Shown here one piece after another: positions 11,280 through 21,401 of a DNA stretch of 64,000 nt (the stretch's first letter is position 1; every line of letters starts with the position of its first letter). The stretch is from Ulva prolifera (lineage: Eukaryota; Chlorophyta; Ulvophyceae; Ulvales; Ulvaceae). The notes under the pieces are model-generated. The model saw only the letters and a program-made list of their open reading frames with translations. It was not told the DNA's origin and ran no database searches. A program made the translations under genes and the position numbers. The DNA is taken from assembly GCA_023078555.1 (NCBI GenBank), contig CM041200.1:7742807-7806806 (forward strand). Direction: 5' to 3'.

Positions 11280-12325
11280 AGAGGCGATCAGTTACATATC
11301 GTCCGCGTCATCGGCCGCCTCCTGGACCACTTCAACAGCACCAGCACGCAGGAGCTGAAGAGCAAGCTCGCCGCGGCGACGCATCAGTTCCAGCACACAA
11401 CCGGACATCGACGCGCCTTTGCTTTCGACGTGAAGAATATGTTCACAGAACTTCCGCATGACGCAATTGCCGCCGCAGCCGAACAGGGCCTCGCCAGCTA
11501 CACCACTGTCTGCGACACCACCACCTGGGACGTCCACCTGCGTCGACGCGCCGTGGTTCCGTCCACAGGCCGCTCCGCCACCCCCCCTGAATGCACTCGC
11601 GTCACCCTCCCCCTCCTCCTCCCTGCCCTTCTCTTCGAAATGCGCCACACACTTGTCACGGCCGGCGAGCAGGTACTGAAGCAGACCCGTGGCGCCGCTA
11701 TGGGTGGGTATACATCTCCGGCAATGGCCATGCTTGTGTGCATCGCCGCTGAACGGTGCATGCATGCTCGTCTTAGGCCACAGGTGACCCAACACATTGC
11801 AGGTTTCAGATATGTCGATGATGGGGTTGTCATCGTTTGTTTCGAGGAGCTTGCTTTGTACACCGCCGTGAAAACCGCCGTCTACGCCGCGTATCCCGCT
11901 GGCATGTTCTGCGAGGAGACCGCTGAAGGCCGCATCATCGACATCCTGGAGCACCGGATCATCCTCGACACCACCGACATCCACCTGCTCTTCCGCCCGA
12001 AGAATTTCGCTGCCCACCTACAGCACCTCCCGCTTCCGCGCGTCACCTTCTTAAAATGAAATTTCCCTCCATGGTCCGCGCCGGCCGTGTCTTTTTCCGT
12101 GCATGGGTGATGGGAATGTGTGCGCGGCTCCGCGACAACACCTCCGCTACCCTAGACGGTCTTCTCCACGCTGCCGGCTTTCTCGCCATCTGGCTCGACG
12201 TGTCACACCTCGGTTTCTCGGTTGCGCGCACGCGCAGAGCAATTCTGGCCTTCCACCCTGGCATCCTGGAGGATGATTTCTACGCGGGCAGGGATCTGTT
12301 TCTGCGCCTTTTGGCGGATGTGTGA
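11280..12325 (+). pseudogene. Penelope-like reverse transcriptase fragment
   Basis: A reverse transcriptase palm and thumb are readable. Motif A is FDVKNMFTELPHDAI (about 11428-11472), motif B is TRGAAMGGYTSPAMA (about 11686-11730) and motif C is FRYVDDGVVIV (about 11808-11840). The MG.(T)SP...A and RYVDD forms with DVKNMFT are typical of Penelope-like elements rather than LINEs or LTR elements. A frame change near 12056 leads into a conserved C-terminal part ending at 12325. The N-terminal third and any GIY-YIG endonuclease are missing, so this is a truncated, dead copy. A different RT family remains possible. Confidence 0.65.
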
Positions 12326-13202
12326 TGTAGTGGTTGTGTGTCTCTCATGCAGTTGTTTTCTAGTCTACTGTGATTATCTGTCATTGTCACAGATAATTTG
12401 TGTTTGGCTGTCCTCCTGCCACCAGAGTTGCATTGGTACGTTTCGTGATCAAGTACGTTAAGCACAAATACGCGTATGGTACGTTGGCTCTAATCAGGGG
12501 GGGTTGAAAAGTACGCTGTAGAGGCTACATTGCTGGCTTGCAAGACATGGCGCCAGAGGCACCAAGCCCGTGATGGCCAGACTTGAAAGTGCCACTGTCA
12601 CTGTCATCTCAGACAGGAGAAATTGTTAAAAAAGAGTGAACGGAAGAAGACACTCATCTGTGCTTATAATAGGCACACGAGTGCAGAGAATAATACAATG
12701 AACTAGCAGTCAATCAGATGATCAGGTTACTCAGGTTCATCATGCAATGCAAAGGATGTTCAAGACCTTCTTTGGCCTTGTGGCTAGAGGTGCACCACAG
12801 TGCCGGGCTCCGGGCTCTCCGAAATGGCTCAAGTCCGAAACGTACGCGTGTACTGTACGCTGATAAAGTACGTAAGCATAAAAAACGCGTTTTAAACGTA
12901 TCGAAATCGAAAGATACGCGTATTTATGTAACTCTGCCTGCCACGGACATTGCCATCTAGGATTTCTTTCTGTTCCTGCGTTTTTGGGGCAATTGGCCTG
13001 ATTTGTCGTGTGACTGCTTCCGCACGAGCTGGAGGTGCTGTGGAGCGTGCCTCTGCATGCATTGTCCACACTTGCGGGCGGCGTGATGTGCCTTATCTCG
13101 AGATCTCGTTATCTTCAAGATCGCGTGTGTGAACATGCATTTCAAACACATGCTGACGGCAGCCGCATACACGGTAAGCATGCTTCACTGAGATTGGTGC
13201 AG
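12326..13202. other. Spacer with GTACG-rich stretches and a LINE-tail remnant
   Basis: Stretches near 12436-12480 and 12840-12930 share GTACGT, TACGCGTA and ACGCGTAT words in direct and inverted form but give no clean terminal repeat. A LINE tail lies at 12612-12652. I see no gene. Confidence 0.4.
12612..12652 (-). repeat. 41-bp duplicate of the LINE-tail end at 10113
   Basis: The sequence from GACAGGAGAAATTG to CGGAAGAAGACA is identical to 10113-10153, including bases beyond the usual tail. That points to a segmental copy or to a longer native tail rather than to a separate chance match. Confidence 0.75.
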
Positions 13203-13382
13203 GTCATGTCGAGGCTGGCGGGAGAGGGGCCGCTGCCGTGGGAGGGTGCAGCAGCAGCTCGGCAAGCTCCATGCGCCGGTGCTGCAGCTGCTGCTGCGGG
13301 AGCCTGCTGCACGCATGCGCTCCGGGACGTTCACACCACCTGCACCAGGCTCTTCGCTGCCAATGTGCCAGAGTCAGAGTAG
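13203..13382 (+). pseudogene. Broken copy of the receptor-kinase last exon
   Basis: After a GTGCAG acceptor the sequence reads VMSRLAGEGPLPWE, and in the next frame LGKLHAPVLQLLLREPAAR. This matches exon 7 of the kinase gene at 41421-41618 (VMEMLVAMQPLPWE, then LGALRQPVLQLLQRDSARR), which ends the C-lobe of a protein kinase. A frame change near 13245 and the absence of the upstream kinase exons make it a pseudogene fragment. It shows that the receptor family has other copies in this genome. Confidence 0.7.
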
Positions 13383-15824
13383 GTGACTGGTATTGGACTT
13401 GTCAGTGATGGTAGCCTATTGAGGGCACGTGGTATTCAGGCACGGCGCTTGGGATGGGTAGTGCGTCGAAGATGCCCTCTCATGATCAGGCCTAGGGGAC
13501 GAGGCTCTGTTGCAAGAACTACAAGACACTTGACTTCCTGGGTCAATATTGACTAGTATTGTACAATATTGTTGTGCTAGCCGTGAAGTTGACGATGTGC
13601 GAGCTTGAAGCACACGCAGCAGGTCAATTTTGCTCACAGACCAGATGCCGCCCAACCGGCTCGTACTCAACACGTCAGCCCGGAGGCCAGATCTTGACCA
13701 CTCTGAATCCCGTATGAGGTGTCCAGCTTTGTTTACTGTTGATACGGTCATCAATCCGGTTGAGTCATCAAAGAGTAGCTCTGAGAGTGCCACAGTACTC
13801 TACACGCAACATACTCTACACTAGTACGTATACTTACACGTGTAGAGTATAATGCCGAGGCAGCTACACGGAAGGCCCCGGGGGCATCCGGGATGCTGCA
13901 GAAAATTTTGTGAGATCACAGCACGCCGGTTATCGGGACCTCTTTACCCCTTCGGCAAATGTGGTCCCGTCAATTCGGAGTTGTCAATGTCAGCTTCAGG
14001 AAACAGCTCAGTAAATTCAGATTTACTTTGCTTTACCACATACGCCGAAGGGTTAAACCACTTGGAAACCCCCTCAGCCGACTGTACGCAACTCACAGGG
14101 CCTCGTATTTTGCTGAGGTGGTCAAGCACGGCCATCAAGTCACATCTCCGAGATGCACCCCCAAAGCGCACGCAGAATCGAACCCGCGACCTCCGGAAAA
14201 GGAGCTGGTAGCTTTGATACCGTCATCAACCAATTGTATGCATGTTGTAAAATTGAGGCAGGCTCCAGAGAGAACGTGTACTGCCGAACTCCCCATGAGA
14301 ATGTAGCTGCCAGCAGTACGGGTAAGGCGAACTGCGTGCTGGGTGGAGGGGAAACATGTACACACAACCATGCATCCAACCATGGCAAAGACGATGCGCT
14401 TTTATCAGTGCATGCACGTGCAACAGCGCTGTTGGCACTACTAGTGCCACCCACTAGTAGTGGGTGCAGGAGCAAGAGCTGCCAACGCGAATGGCCGAAA
14501 CAACACACAGCTTGTTGCTTGCAATTGGCTCTAGCAGCGCTTATCATGGCTGTGCACTGGTTGGGGCGTTGCTGCTACTGCCAGCCTGCGGCCGTCACTC
14601 AAGGCGGGAAGGAGGCAGAGCTGTGCGCACAGAGCTCTGCATGTAGAGCACAGAGGCACGCTGCTGCTGCTGCGGTGACCACATATCCGGATATCCGCAC
14701 AAAGTCAACAACAATACAGATGCTCCCTGATATCGATGGCGCCGTTGATTCGGAAGAGATTCGTTTGCTCTGCCAGATTTCAGTTATCTCGTGTCGGTTT
14801 TCTGGTATCTGGATGTTTCTTCCAGTCTCCACCAGTCGCGCTCTAGAGGATTGAATATTAGGGAACTTGCGAACTGGTTCGGTGTTGGGTGCTTGACCCA
14901 CGCAGGCGTCTGATGAGGCCATTTGGCAAGGCCGAAACATGTTATGCCGGTCCGTGATGTTCATGTAATACAGCATCAACCAGTGAACTTTCTACCTCAG
15001 TACATCGGTTGGTGGCGTCAAGCGGGCGGGGTCCCCGAGGGGCACCTCACCGCTCAGGCCGGATGGCCTGCGGTCAGGAAAATGCTAATGGTGCCATTCA
15101 ACTCTGTGAATCATCAGGCCCACCCGCAGACTGCCCGGCGGAATGCACAGCAATCAAGCCCCGTAGACTCTAAAGCAAACTGTGCTGTTTGCATCCAAAG
15201 GACAGGATTGTTGCGCAGCTGTGGCCCGTGCGGCGGGGGTGTCAGAGCGGTCTATGGGTGCGGTGCTGCACCCCCGGGTGGCAGCCAAGCCTATTGAGAG
15301 CGCAATCAGGCCCAACTACACAGATCGCCTGATTTATCTCTGAAAATTTTACAGACAACAGAACACCAACTGCCTTGTGTCTCCACAAACTCTCGCCGGT
15401 ACAAGACTCCGTACCAGCCCGGTGGCATATCAAACTCTCTACAGTCGCCCGGTCCACGGCGGCGTTCGAAAACTTATCTAGCACCATATTGCTATCATGG
15501 ATCCGAGATCTGGCCAGCGAACCCGCCACAGGCTGCGCGATAATGGTTGTTCTCAGGGCAGTCAACCCGCCATGCCGGCCCGCACAGTGCACCATATGAC
15601 CTGTGCGAGCATCATGAGACTCACAAGAACGCCCTCTGCTCAACTATGCCATCCACGCCTGGCGGTGCTACCGGCCGCTCCGGCTTTGTCCTTGAAACAC
15701 ACATGTGCGTGAACGCTGTGAACACTGTGCACGCTGTGTATGAACGCTAATTCGGAAGCAATTCGTGTGCTGTGTTCTTCTGAACCCCTTTCCTCTTTTG
15801 TAACCATGTCCAGAACATGTCTGC
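13383..15824. other. Long spacer without a supported gene
   Basis: There are many short frames but none with a domain or with consistent splice phases. A tRNA-like B box is at 14175-14193 on the minus strand. A short palindromic area with ACACGTGTAGAGTA words lies near 13800-13850. A sequence ending CTCTTTTGTAAC near 15804 resembles a plus-strand LINE tail end. Confidence 0.45.
14175..14193 (-). other. tRNA-type B box, probable SINE remnant
   Basis: The minus strand reads GGAGGTCGCGGGTTCGATTC, which contains an excellent RNA polymerase III B box (GGTTCGATTC) preceded by a short CTCC...GGAG stem. No convincing A box or acceptor stem is found upstream, so I regard it as the remains of a tRNA-derived SINE. 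Confidence 0.3.
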
Positions 15825-15838
15825 AGCTTACGAGGGGG

Positions 15839-16759
15839 GTGGGCACCAGTGTTCGAATATTGGGGAAGCTGTCGTTTAGAGGCCGCTCAAAAATAAGTAA
15901 TCCAACATTTGGTCGGCCAAATATAAAGATTTTGACCTGTTTGTGCGGCTAGCCACCGCCAAATAAATAAGTTGAATCGAGACTATGAGCGGCTAGGATT
16001 CGCCACACATATAAACGTTTTGACACGAGTGGCGGGTAAAAGTTGTAACCTGAGCAAGGCTGCATTGCGTGTTTGTGCGTCAGCATGGAGCACGACGCCT
16101 TCAGCCCGTCTAGCTCGCTGCAAGCTGGTCCGTCCTCGGGGCGCAGCCAGTGTACGAAGAGACCTCTTTGCAATTCAATTTCTAGTTTCTTTGGTGGCGC
16201 AAACAAGGTCGTCCACTTGGAGACTCGCCAAAAGCTTGGCAGGCCGGTGGACCCGTCGTCGACTCGCCAAGCGCACATACGCAAGAAGCAAGAAGCAGCC
16301 AGCCAACCGCAAACTGAAGAAGTTACTGATGGCAATGATGATTCGGATCAGGAGAATGTCGAGGACGTTGGCGAATATGGGAAGAAACAAGCTGCCAGAC
16401 GACGCCGTGACGACATTGCAAACTACAGGCGATACTTGGAACGAGTGGAACCACCCGGTGGAGCTGACTCAAGAAAGAGCTACGTCAGATGTATAGCTTG
16501 TACATGTATTTCTGGAAAACAGGTTGTGCTTGTGGATATGAAATGGCACCTGTGCGCGGTCGTTATTTGGGTCCGAGCCAGAAGTAGTGACAGTGGCAAA
16601 TGTGTAAAACTCCGTGATCACCAACGACACATAATCACGTACCAAGGTGGCTTCGTCGGCTACGCCCAACACAAAAAAAACTATCTGCCAACGTCTGTCG
16701 GCTAGCCCTCCGACAATTCATAATGATGGTCAGTTGAAAATTCGAACACTGGTGGGCAC
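15839..16759 (+). mobile_element. hAT A: small hAT element nested in element B
   Basis: The element spans 15847-16751 (905 bp). Its inverted ends are CAGTGTTCGAATATT on the left and CAGTGTTCGAATTTT on the right, one mismatch in 15. The 8-bp duplication GTGGGCAC is perfect at 15839-15846 and 16752-16759. The CAGTG start and 8-bp duplication are hAT hallmarks. Removing the element restores the tip of element B. Confidence 0.92.
16085..16705 (+). pseudogene. hAT A internal frame, N-terminal part of a transposase or similar
   Basis: An open frame runs from MEHDAFSPSSS to a stop at 16705, about 206 codons. It is serine-rich at first, then acidic (DGNDDSDQENVEDVGEYG), then basic (KKQAARRRRDD), and carries a possible zinc site (VRCIACTC). 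Coding character fades after about 16510. It could be the N-terminal, BED-like part of a hAT transposase left in an internally deleted copy, but I do not recognise a catalytic domain. Confidence 0.4.
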
Positions 16760-18359
16760 TCAGCCCTCATGCACGTCCACCGGGAGCGCGGGCACCTCAG
16801 AACGCTCTGGAAAGCGCTGGGAACGTCTACAGACTAATTAAAGCCTCCTGGGTGCCACTGTATCTTTGTTTCAAGTCGCTGGGCAAAGTCGCACTTTTCC
16901 GTCAGAATCGTATGCATGGCTGGGCATAAAGACAAGTTTTGCCCAACGCTGCCCAGTGCTCGCCCATTGGGCTCAGAACATCCATTATAGTTATACATGG
17001 CCCATAACGAGGTTGTCTTGGTATTTGGTGGTGCTGTGGGCGGTTCAGCAGCAGTTTTGACATGTATGGGTTGCTGCACACCACCTGCAGCCTTCTTGGA
17101 AGCGACACTGCACGAAACAAGCACCATAGAAGTGTGATGTCAAGTATTGAGCTCTCCTGCTGATGTACATGCTATTGCGCTGCCTGGATTGCTCAGGAAG
17201 CATTGTGCAGTGAGCAACACACTAATCACAGACTGACTTAGCAGTATATGGCTGGCTGCTCACATCAGTATCCCAGGCTGGGTGGTTTACGAGCTAAACC
17301 TTGCTCGGGTCGTGTGACACTGGAAACATCCAGTTGTGTGACAATTAAACTGCTTCTGTGTGACACAAGATACGTGTGTAGATGCCATGAGTCCATATGA
17401 TGCTGCTGCGTCTTTCAATCGGAGACTTATCAATTGTCGCGTCCGGTGTGGAGTCAGCTATGTTTTGTTGCAAGCCACTCCAGGTGTGAGCACATGTAGG
17501 CGTGCTGACATGTTTGTGAACGTGCACCACACAGGTCTGATGCATCAGGTCATGTATCGCAGTGAGACAGAGCTGTTACTTCATGGTATGAGAAAAACCA
17601 AAGCAGCGTGCGTTGTGCGTCACTCTCATGACATTGTGCACTGCACGCCAGATCAATGCTGAAGGCGTGGCCTCAGCACAGCCTTTCCGTCTTGTGAATT
17701 CAGAATCAGTGGACCACGGCCAGTAATGGACTGCTTCTTGCCTAGTGGCCAGGTACTGATCGGAAAGTGACACGTAAAATTCGCGCTGGTTGAGCCTGGA
17801 TATCGAGCTTTCAGCTCGAAGCCAGGATGGTGTCCTCATCAACCTGTTCCGGCCGATTGACACAAATGCTTTGTAGAGATAACAGACATATTATTCAGCA
17901 ATATATGCCTAATCGTGGTGATCAGCCCCGGCGAGCTGATCGCTCGCCGTGGCCACGCTGACGAGTCGTCGCGACCCGTGCCATCAAGTCAGCTGACTGA
18001 TCAATGATCACCAGTGACACATATTATGGTGTTTTCGAGGTGTTCTCGGCCCACCGAGCACAATGGGCATGCGCTGGGCGACGTTTGACGCCATATGAGC
18101 CGTGCTCGGCAAAACAGCACTTTTGGTCAAGAACCCCTCGTTTCGCTGGGCATTCACACCTGTTTCGCCCAATATGCTTAATACCGGTTCAGGTTGTTCT
18201 ACTCAGTCTATAGCTCTTTAAAGCGTGTTCCAGAGCGTTCTGAGGTGCCCGCGCTCCCGGTGGACGTGCATGCAGACCGAGTGCCAACCCCCCTAGCTTA
18301 CGTTCGTAGAGCAGTTGACGCATATCTTCCAAATGAGATCATATGATATCATGGTGTAT

Positions 18360-18440
18360 GATATCATATGATATCATGGTGTTACAAAAGTGTGAACGGG
18401 AGAGAACAAACACTGAAAACAAACAATGATATCATCATGG
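18360..18440 (-). repeat. Truncated LINE tail with likely target duplication
   Basis: The minus strand reads the family tail (CAGTGTTTGTTCTCTCCC, GTTCACACTTTTGTAAC) at about 18383-18426. It is flanked by TGATATCATGGTGT on the left and TGATATCATCATGGTGT on the right, which looks like a duplicated target with slippage in an ATATC-rich area. Confidence 0.6.
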
Positions 18441-19885
18441 TGTCAAGAGGGGGTCAACCACTCCCGCTACATGGTGGGCCCACCTACGGCGCGCAAGATC
18501 GACTGCGATTTTGGCCGCTTGGGGAAGACTTTGGCTATTGTCTATGTTGAATGGGGATTCGTAGTTTGTCATCTCACTCGGGTGGGGAAAATGGCCCATG
18601 ATCGTCCATATGGCTCGTCTGGTTGGGGAAAATCGGCCTTTCGCGACGCTGGCTCCCCAACCGGCCCAGACGCTCAGTCGCCTCCCCAAACCTCCCCAAA
18701 CTTTCGCAGGCGTCCCCAAACGCTTTTAAAATGAGCTCTTTAAAGCTCTTGTTGGTGATCGCAAAGCTGTATGTGCATTTTTTTCGTTGGTGAGGCTTCA
18801 TGAAGCTGTATACGGCTGAGTTTCCTGGAGGCTGGCCACACAGTGACGCACGCTATGCAATTTGAGTCGTATTACTCCCTCTAATAATGCTGGATAGGTC
18901 TGAATCTCTGGATATCCGGCAAGGGCGTCCTACCTGCGATCTGTGTGTAGCATGGGATAGTGGCTCAAACTGAATTATACACGAGATATCAAAGCTTCAC
19001 TGCCTGATCGTGATTGATCGTCACTCTCGTAGAACGTTTGATATCGGCATGGGGCGCATGAGTATCTTGATTCCTGTGACAGGCCTGACAGGCCCTTGTG
19101 ATGGAGCATGATCCGGAACTTTGCAGTCCACCTGCTAGGTGTGTACTTCTCAACAAAGACGTCAGCGTAGGTATGCTTATCATCTTTTGCATAGTGTCAC
19201 TGGAGACGTGTTGAGTTACTCTGGCCTGCTGTGATCATGCCTCGCCATTGTACACTAATGAATCATTTCAATAGAGCGGCGGATGCTGGATACACGGTGG
19301 ATACATCATTGATGCGCATTTGCGGTATCATTAGAGTGACATGCTGTGAAATAAGGTGTAGATGTGACGGTGCATTACAAAACATGGGCATTCCCCATTG
19401 CACATAAAATTGAGGCAGGGTCCTTCAACACGCAATATTCAACACGCAATATTCAACACGCAATATGCTGCCAATCAATGCTGACATGTCGCCTGACCAG
19501 TGCGTGAGCGCCCCGCCATGTCGGCCCGATCAGCTAGCGCGCCGTTGAATAGTGCCTCACTTGCCGAACGCTACCCACAAATGTGACAGAAGCAATATGT
19601 CATAACCCGGTGAGTATCATAGCATATTTTGAGTGTGCTACGTGTTCTCGATGCAATGGCACACGTTTGGGCATGAACGACCCTCGTTTGGGGAAAAGCG
19701 CGGAAATTCGACAAAACCCGGGTTTGCGATGGGGAGACTCCCCAACAGCGATATGACACACTACGAATCCCCATTCAACATAGACAATAGCCAAAGTCTT
19801 CCCCAAGCGGCCAAAATCGCAGCCGATCTTGCGCGCCGTAGGTGGGCCCACCATGTAGCGGGAGTGGTTGACCCCCTGTGTCAAG
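18440..19885. mobile_element. Element C: non-autonomous TIR element with 8-bp target duplication
   Basis: The element spans 18448-19877 (1,430 bp), flanked by GTGTCAAG (18440-18447 and 19878-19885). The inverted ends start AGGGGGTCAACCACTCCCGC and remain similar for about 130 bp. CCCCAA/TTGGGG words recur near both ends. It encodes nothing I recognise. Its tip (AGGGGG) and 8-bp duplication resemble element B, so both may use the same hAT-like transposase. Confidence 0.9.
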
Positions 19886-20757
19886 CGGTGCAGCACCTCC
19901 CGTGCTAGAACCTGCATTGTGCAAAGACGGCTCGATACGAACAACCTGGCATACTTATAATGGGATGTAACAGTACTTATAATGGGTTTGCCATAGAGCT
20001 TTAGACTGTCGCTGTGGCGTACCTGGGACTACTGGACCCGGGACGAACTGTTAGCGGAGGTGCAATCGACACCCAGTTGGAAGTCGCTGCTGTAGTGTGG
20101 CCGCGTGTGGGTTGTTGATTCGGATGCAATTCTTTTGTTGCGTTTGTCTGTTTCCGTTCCCTCTTCTGTAACTCACACTCAAGTCGCTCCGCGCGACTGT
20201 CCGGAAGCTCATCCGCCGTGTCCTCATAGGATCCACTCGCACGGATAACGAGCCCATACAAAGGTTATGCTTATGAAGACTGCTTAGGTATGCAGATCAT
20301 TGTGCTCCTGCTGTCGGTGAGCGTGCGTAAAGCCCAACGCAAGCTCCCAGAATGCATATTGAGCCTTGACACCTTTCGGAGGCGGTGCGTTTCGCCAACA
20401 CTTCGAAAAGCTTCTACAACTGCTCCACTGAATTCTTGCATTGTGATTGTTAGTAATGCGCGTTCCGTATGGCCATCCGGTCTTCTGTGCTACTGTAGTA
20501 CCGCAACGAAATCGGAGGCGTCACACCATCGAGTCACCTTTGATGTCACAACGCTGCATCTGGCGCTACAGTCATGCTCTTCAAGTATTTGCAGCGCTTG
20601 TCCATGATGTATGATGTATGCTGTTTCTAAGGCAGGGAGCTCCTTCACCTGGGCTCTGGCGGCCAGTTCTCAACCCGTGACAGTCGCCAGCGCAGCCTTT
20701 CAGCGCGAGCTGGGCAGGCTCAGGCTCGGGAGCAGCCCCCCCGCCCCCCCGCCCCCA
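19886..20757. other. Spacer with a plus-strand LINE tail
   Basis: No gene is supported. It carries a 5'-truncated LINE tail at about 20100-20174 and two short copies of CTTATAATGGG near 19950-19985. Confidence 0.45.
20100..20174 (+). repeat. LINE 3'-tail fragment
   Basis: It reads GTTGTTGATTCGGATG, then TTTGTTGCGTTTGTCTG, then CGTTCCCTCTTCTGTAAC, the same tail family as at 10113 and 30751, here in plus orientation. Confidence 0.7.
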
Positions 20758-20940
20758 TTCTAGATTGAAAGGAAAACAAAAACAGCAACAGGGCTTCTTC
20801 CAAATCGACGGCCACCTCGACATATTGCCACACTACAGCAGCGAACGCACACACGCATCACTCCGGCGGGACCGGGTCCTCCATGCCCGCATCATACCGC
20901 AACCCCTGCCCACGCAGGATTCCCGCGGCCAGGTGGTTCA
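20758..20940 (-). pseudogene. LINE C-terminal and 3' fragment
   Basis: The minus strand reads GQGLRYDAGMEDPVPPE and a stop at 20858-20860. This matches the C-terminus of the full LINE (EQGLRYDAGLEDAILPD). Below the stop is a divergent 3' tail. It is a 5'-truncated copy lying just upstream of the first recognisable exon of the receptor kinase gene. Confidence 0.7.
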
Positions 20941-21002
20941 CTGATGTAGAACTCCGTGGCGTGAGTATCTCGTCCCACCCATATGCCTGCTGTTCAATCT
21001 AG

Positions 21003-21401
21003 GTAACTAGCCAAGCAAGCGGCTGCAGTGTCGATTGGCCGTCCCCCACTTGGCCGCCCCCAGTTGGCCCCCCTACAGGACCCCCAAGCCCCCCTGTATC
21101 TCTGGAAGGGTCTGCTATGGCAAGCACTGCGCAGGGCTCCATGCTCCCTCCGCCCCCACCACCGGCACCCCCCTCACCTCCAGCGTTTGCTCTCCGCCCT
21201 GCCAGCATCGCAGTGGTGTCCACCGCGCCCGAGCTTGCGCAGGCGATTCGGCAAGGGGCCCTGGACATCGAGATCCGCGCCCACCTCGACCTCACGCCCC
21301 TCCGTGAGAGCGTCACGGGAGCCGGGGCGGAGTCCGATGCACAGATTCAGCTTGATGCGCTGGCGATATTCATGGTGGATATTAACACGAGGTCAATCCG
21401 G
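21003..21401 (+). CDS. Receptor kinase exon 1 found here: Pro-rich linker and first ectodomain strands
   Basis: The acceptor is TTCAATCTAG before 21003 and the donor GTGAGC at 21402. The frame reads PPPVGPPTGPPSPP, then MASTAQGSMLPPPPPP, then STAPELAQAIRQGALDIEIR. A methionine occurs at 21117, but the Pro-rich coding sequence continues upstream of it in frame to 21003. The methionine is therefore probably internal and an earlier exon with a signal peptide is missing or displaced. Confidence 0.7.

Larger units (their letters stand above)
15825..18302. mobile_element. Element B: non-autonomous TIR element with 8-bp target duplication
   Basis: The element spans 15833-18294 and is flanked by AGCTTACG (15825-15832 and 18295-18302). 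The inverted ends begin AGGGGGG and run about 70 bp. The left end, once the nested hAT is taken out, reads GGGCACTC...CATGCACGTCCACCGGG and matches the right end with few mismatches. GCCCA/TGGGC words recur inside both ends, as transposase-binding repeats do in hAT elements. No transposase is readable in the remaining 1.5 kb. The 8-bp duplication points to the hAT superfamily. It is interrupted 14 bp from its left tip by hAT A. Confidence 0.85.

Noticed and set aside
12430-12930. A possible TIR element with GTACGT-rich ends
   Set aside because: The words recur in direct and inverted form, but no clean terminal repeat or target duplication could be matched.
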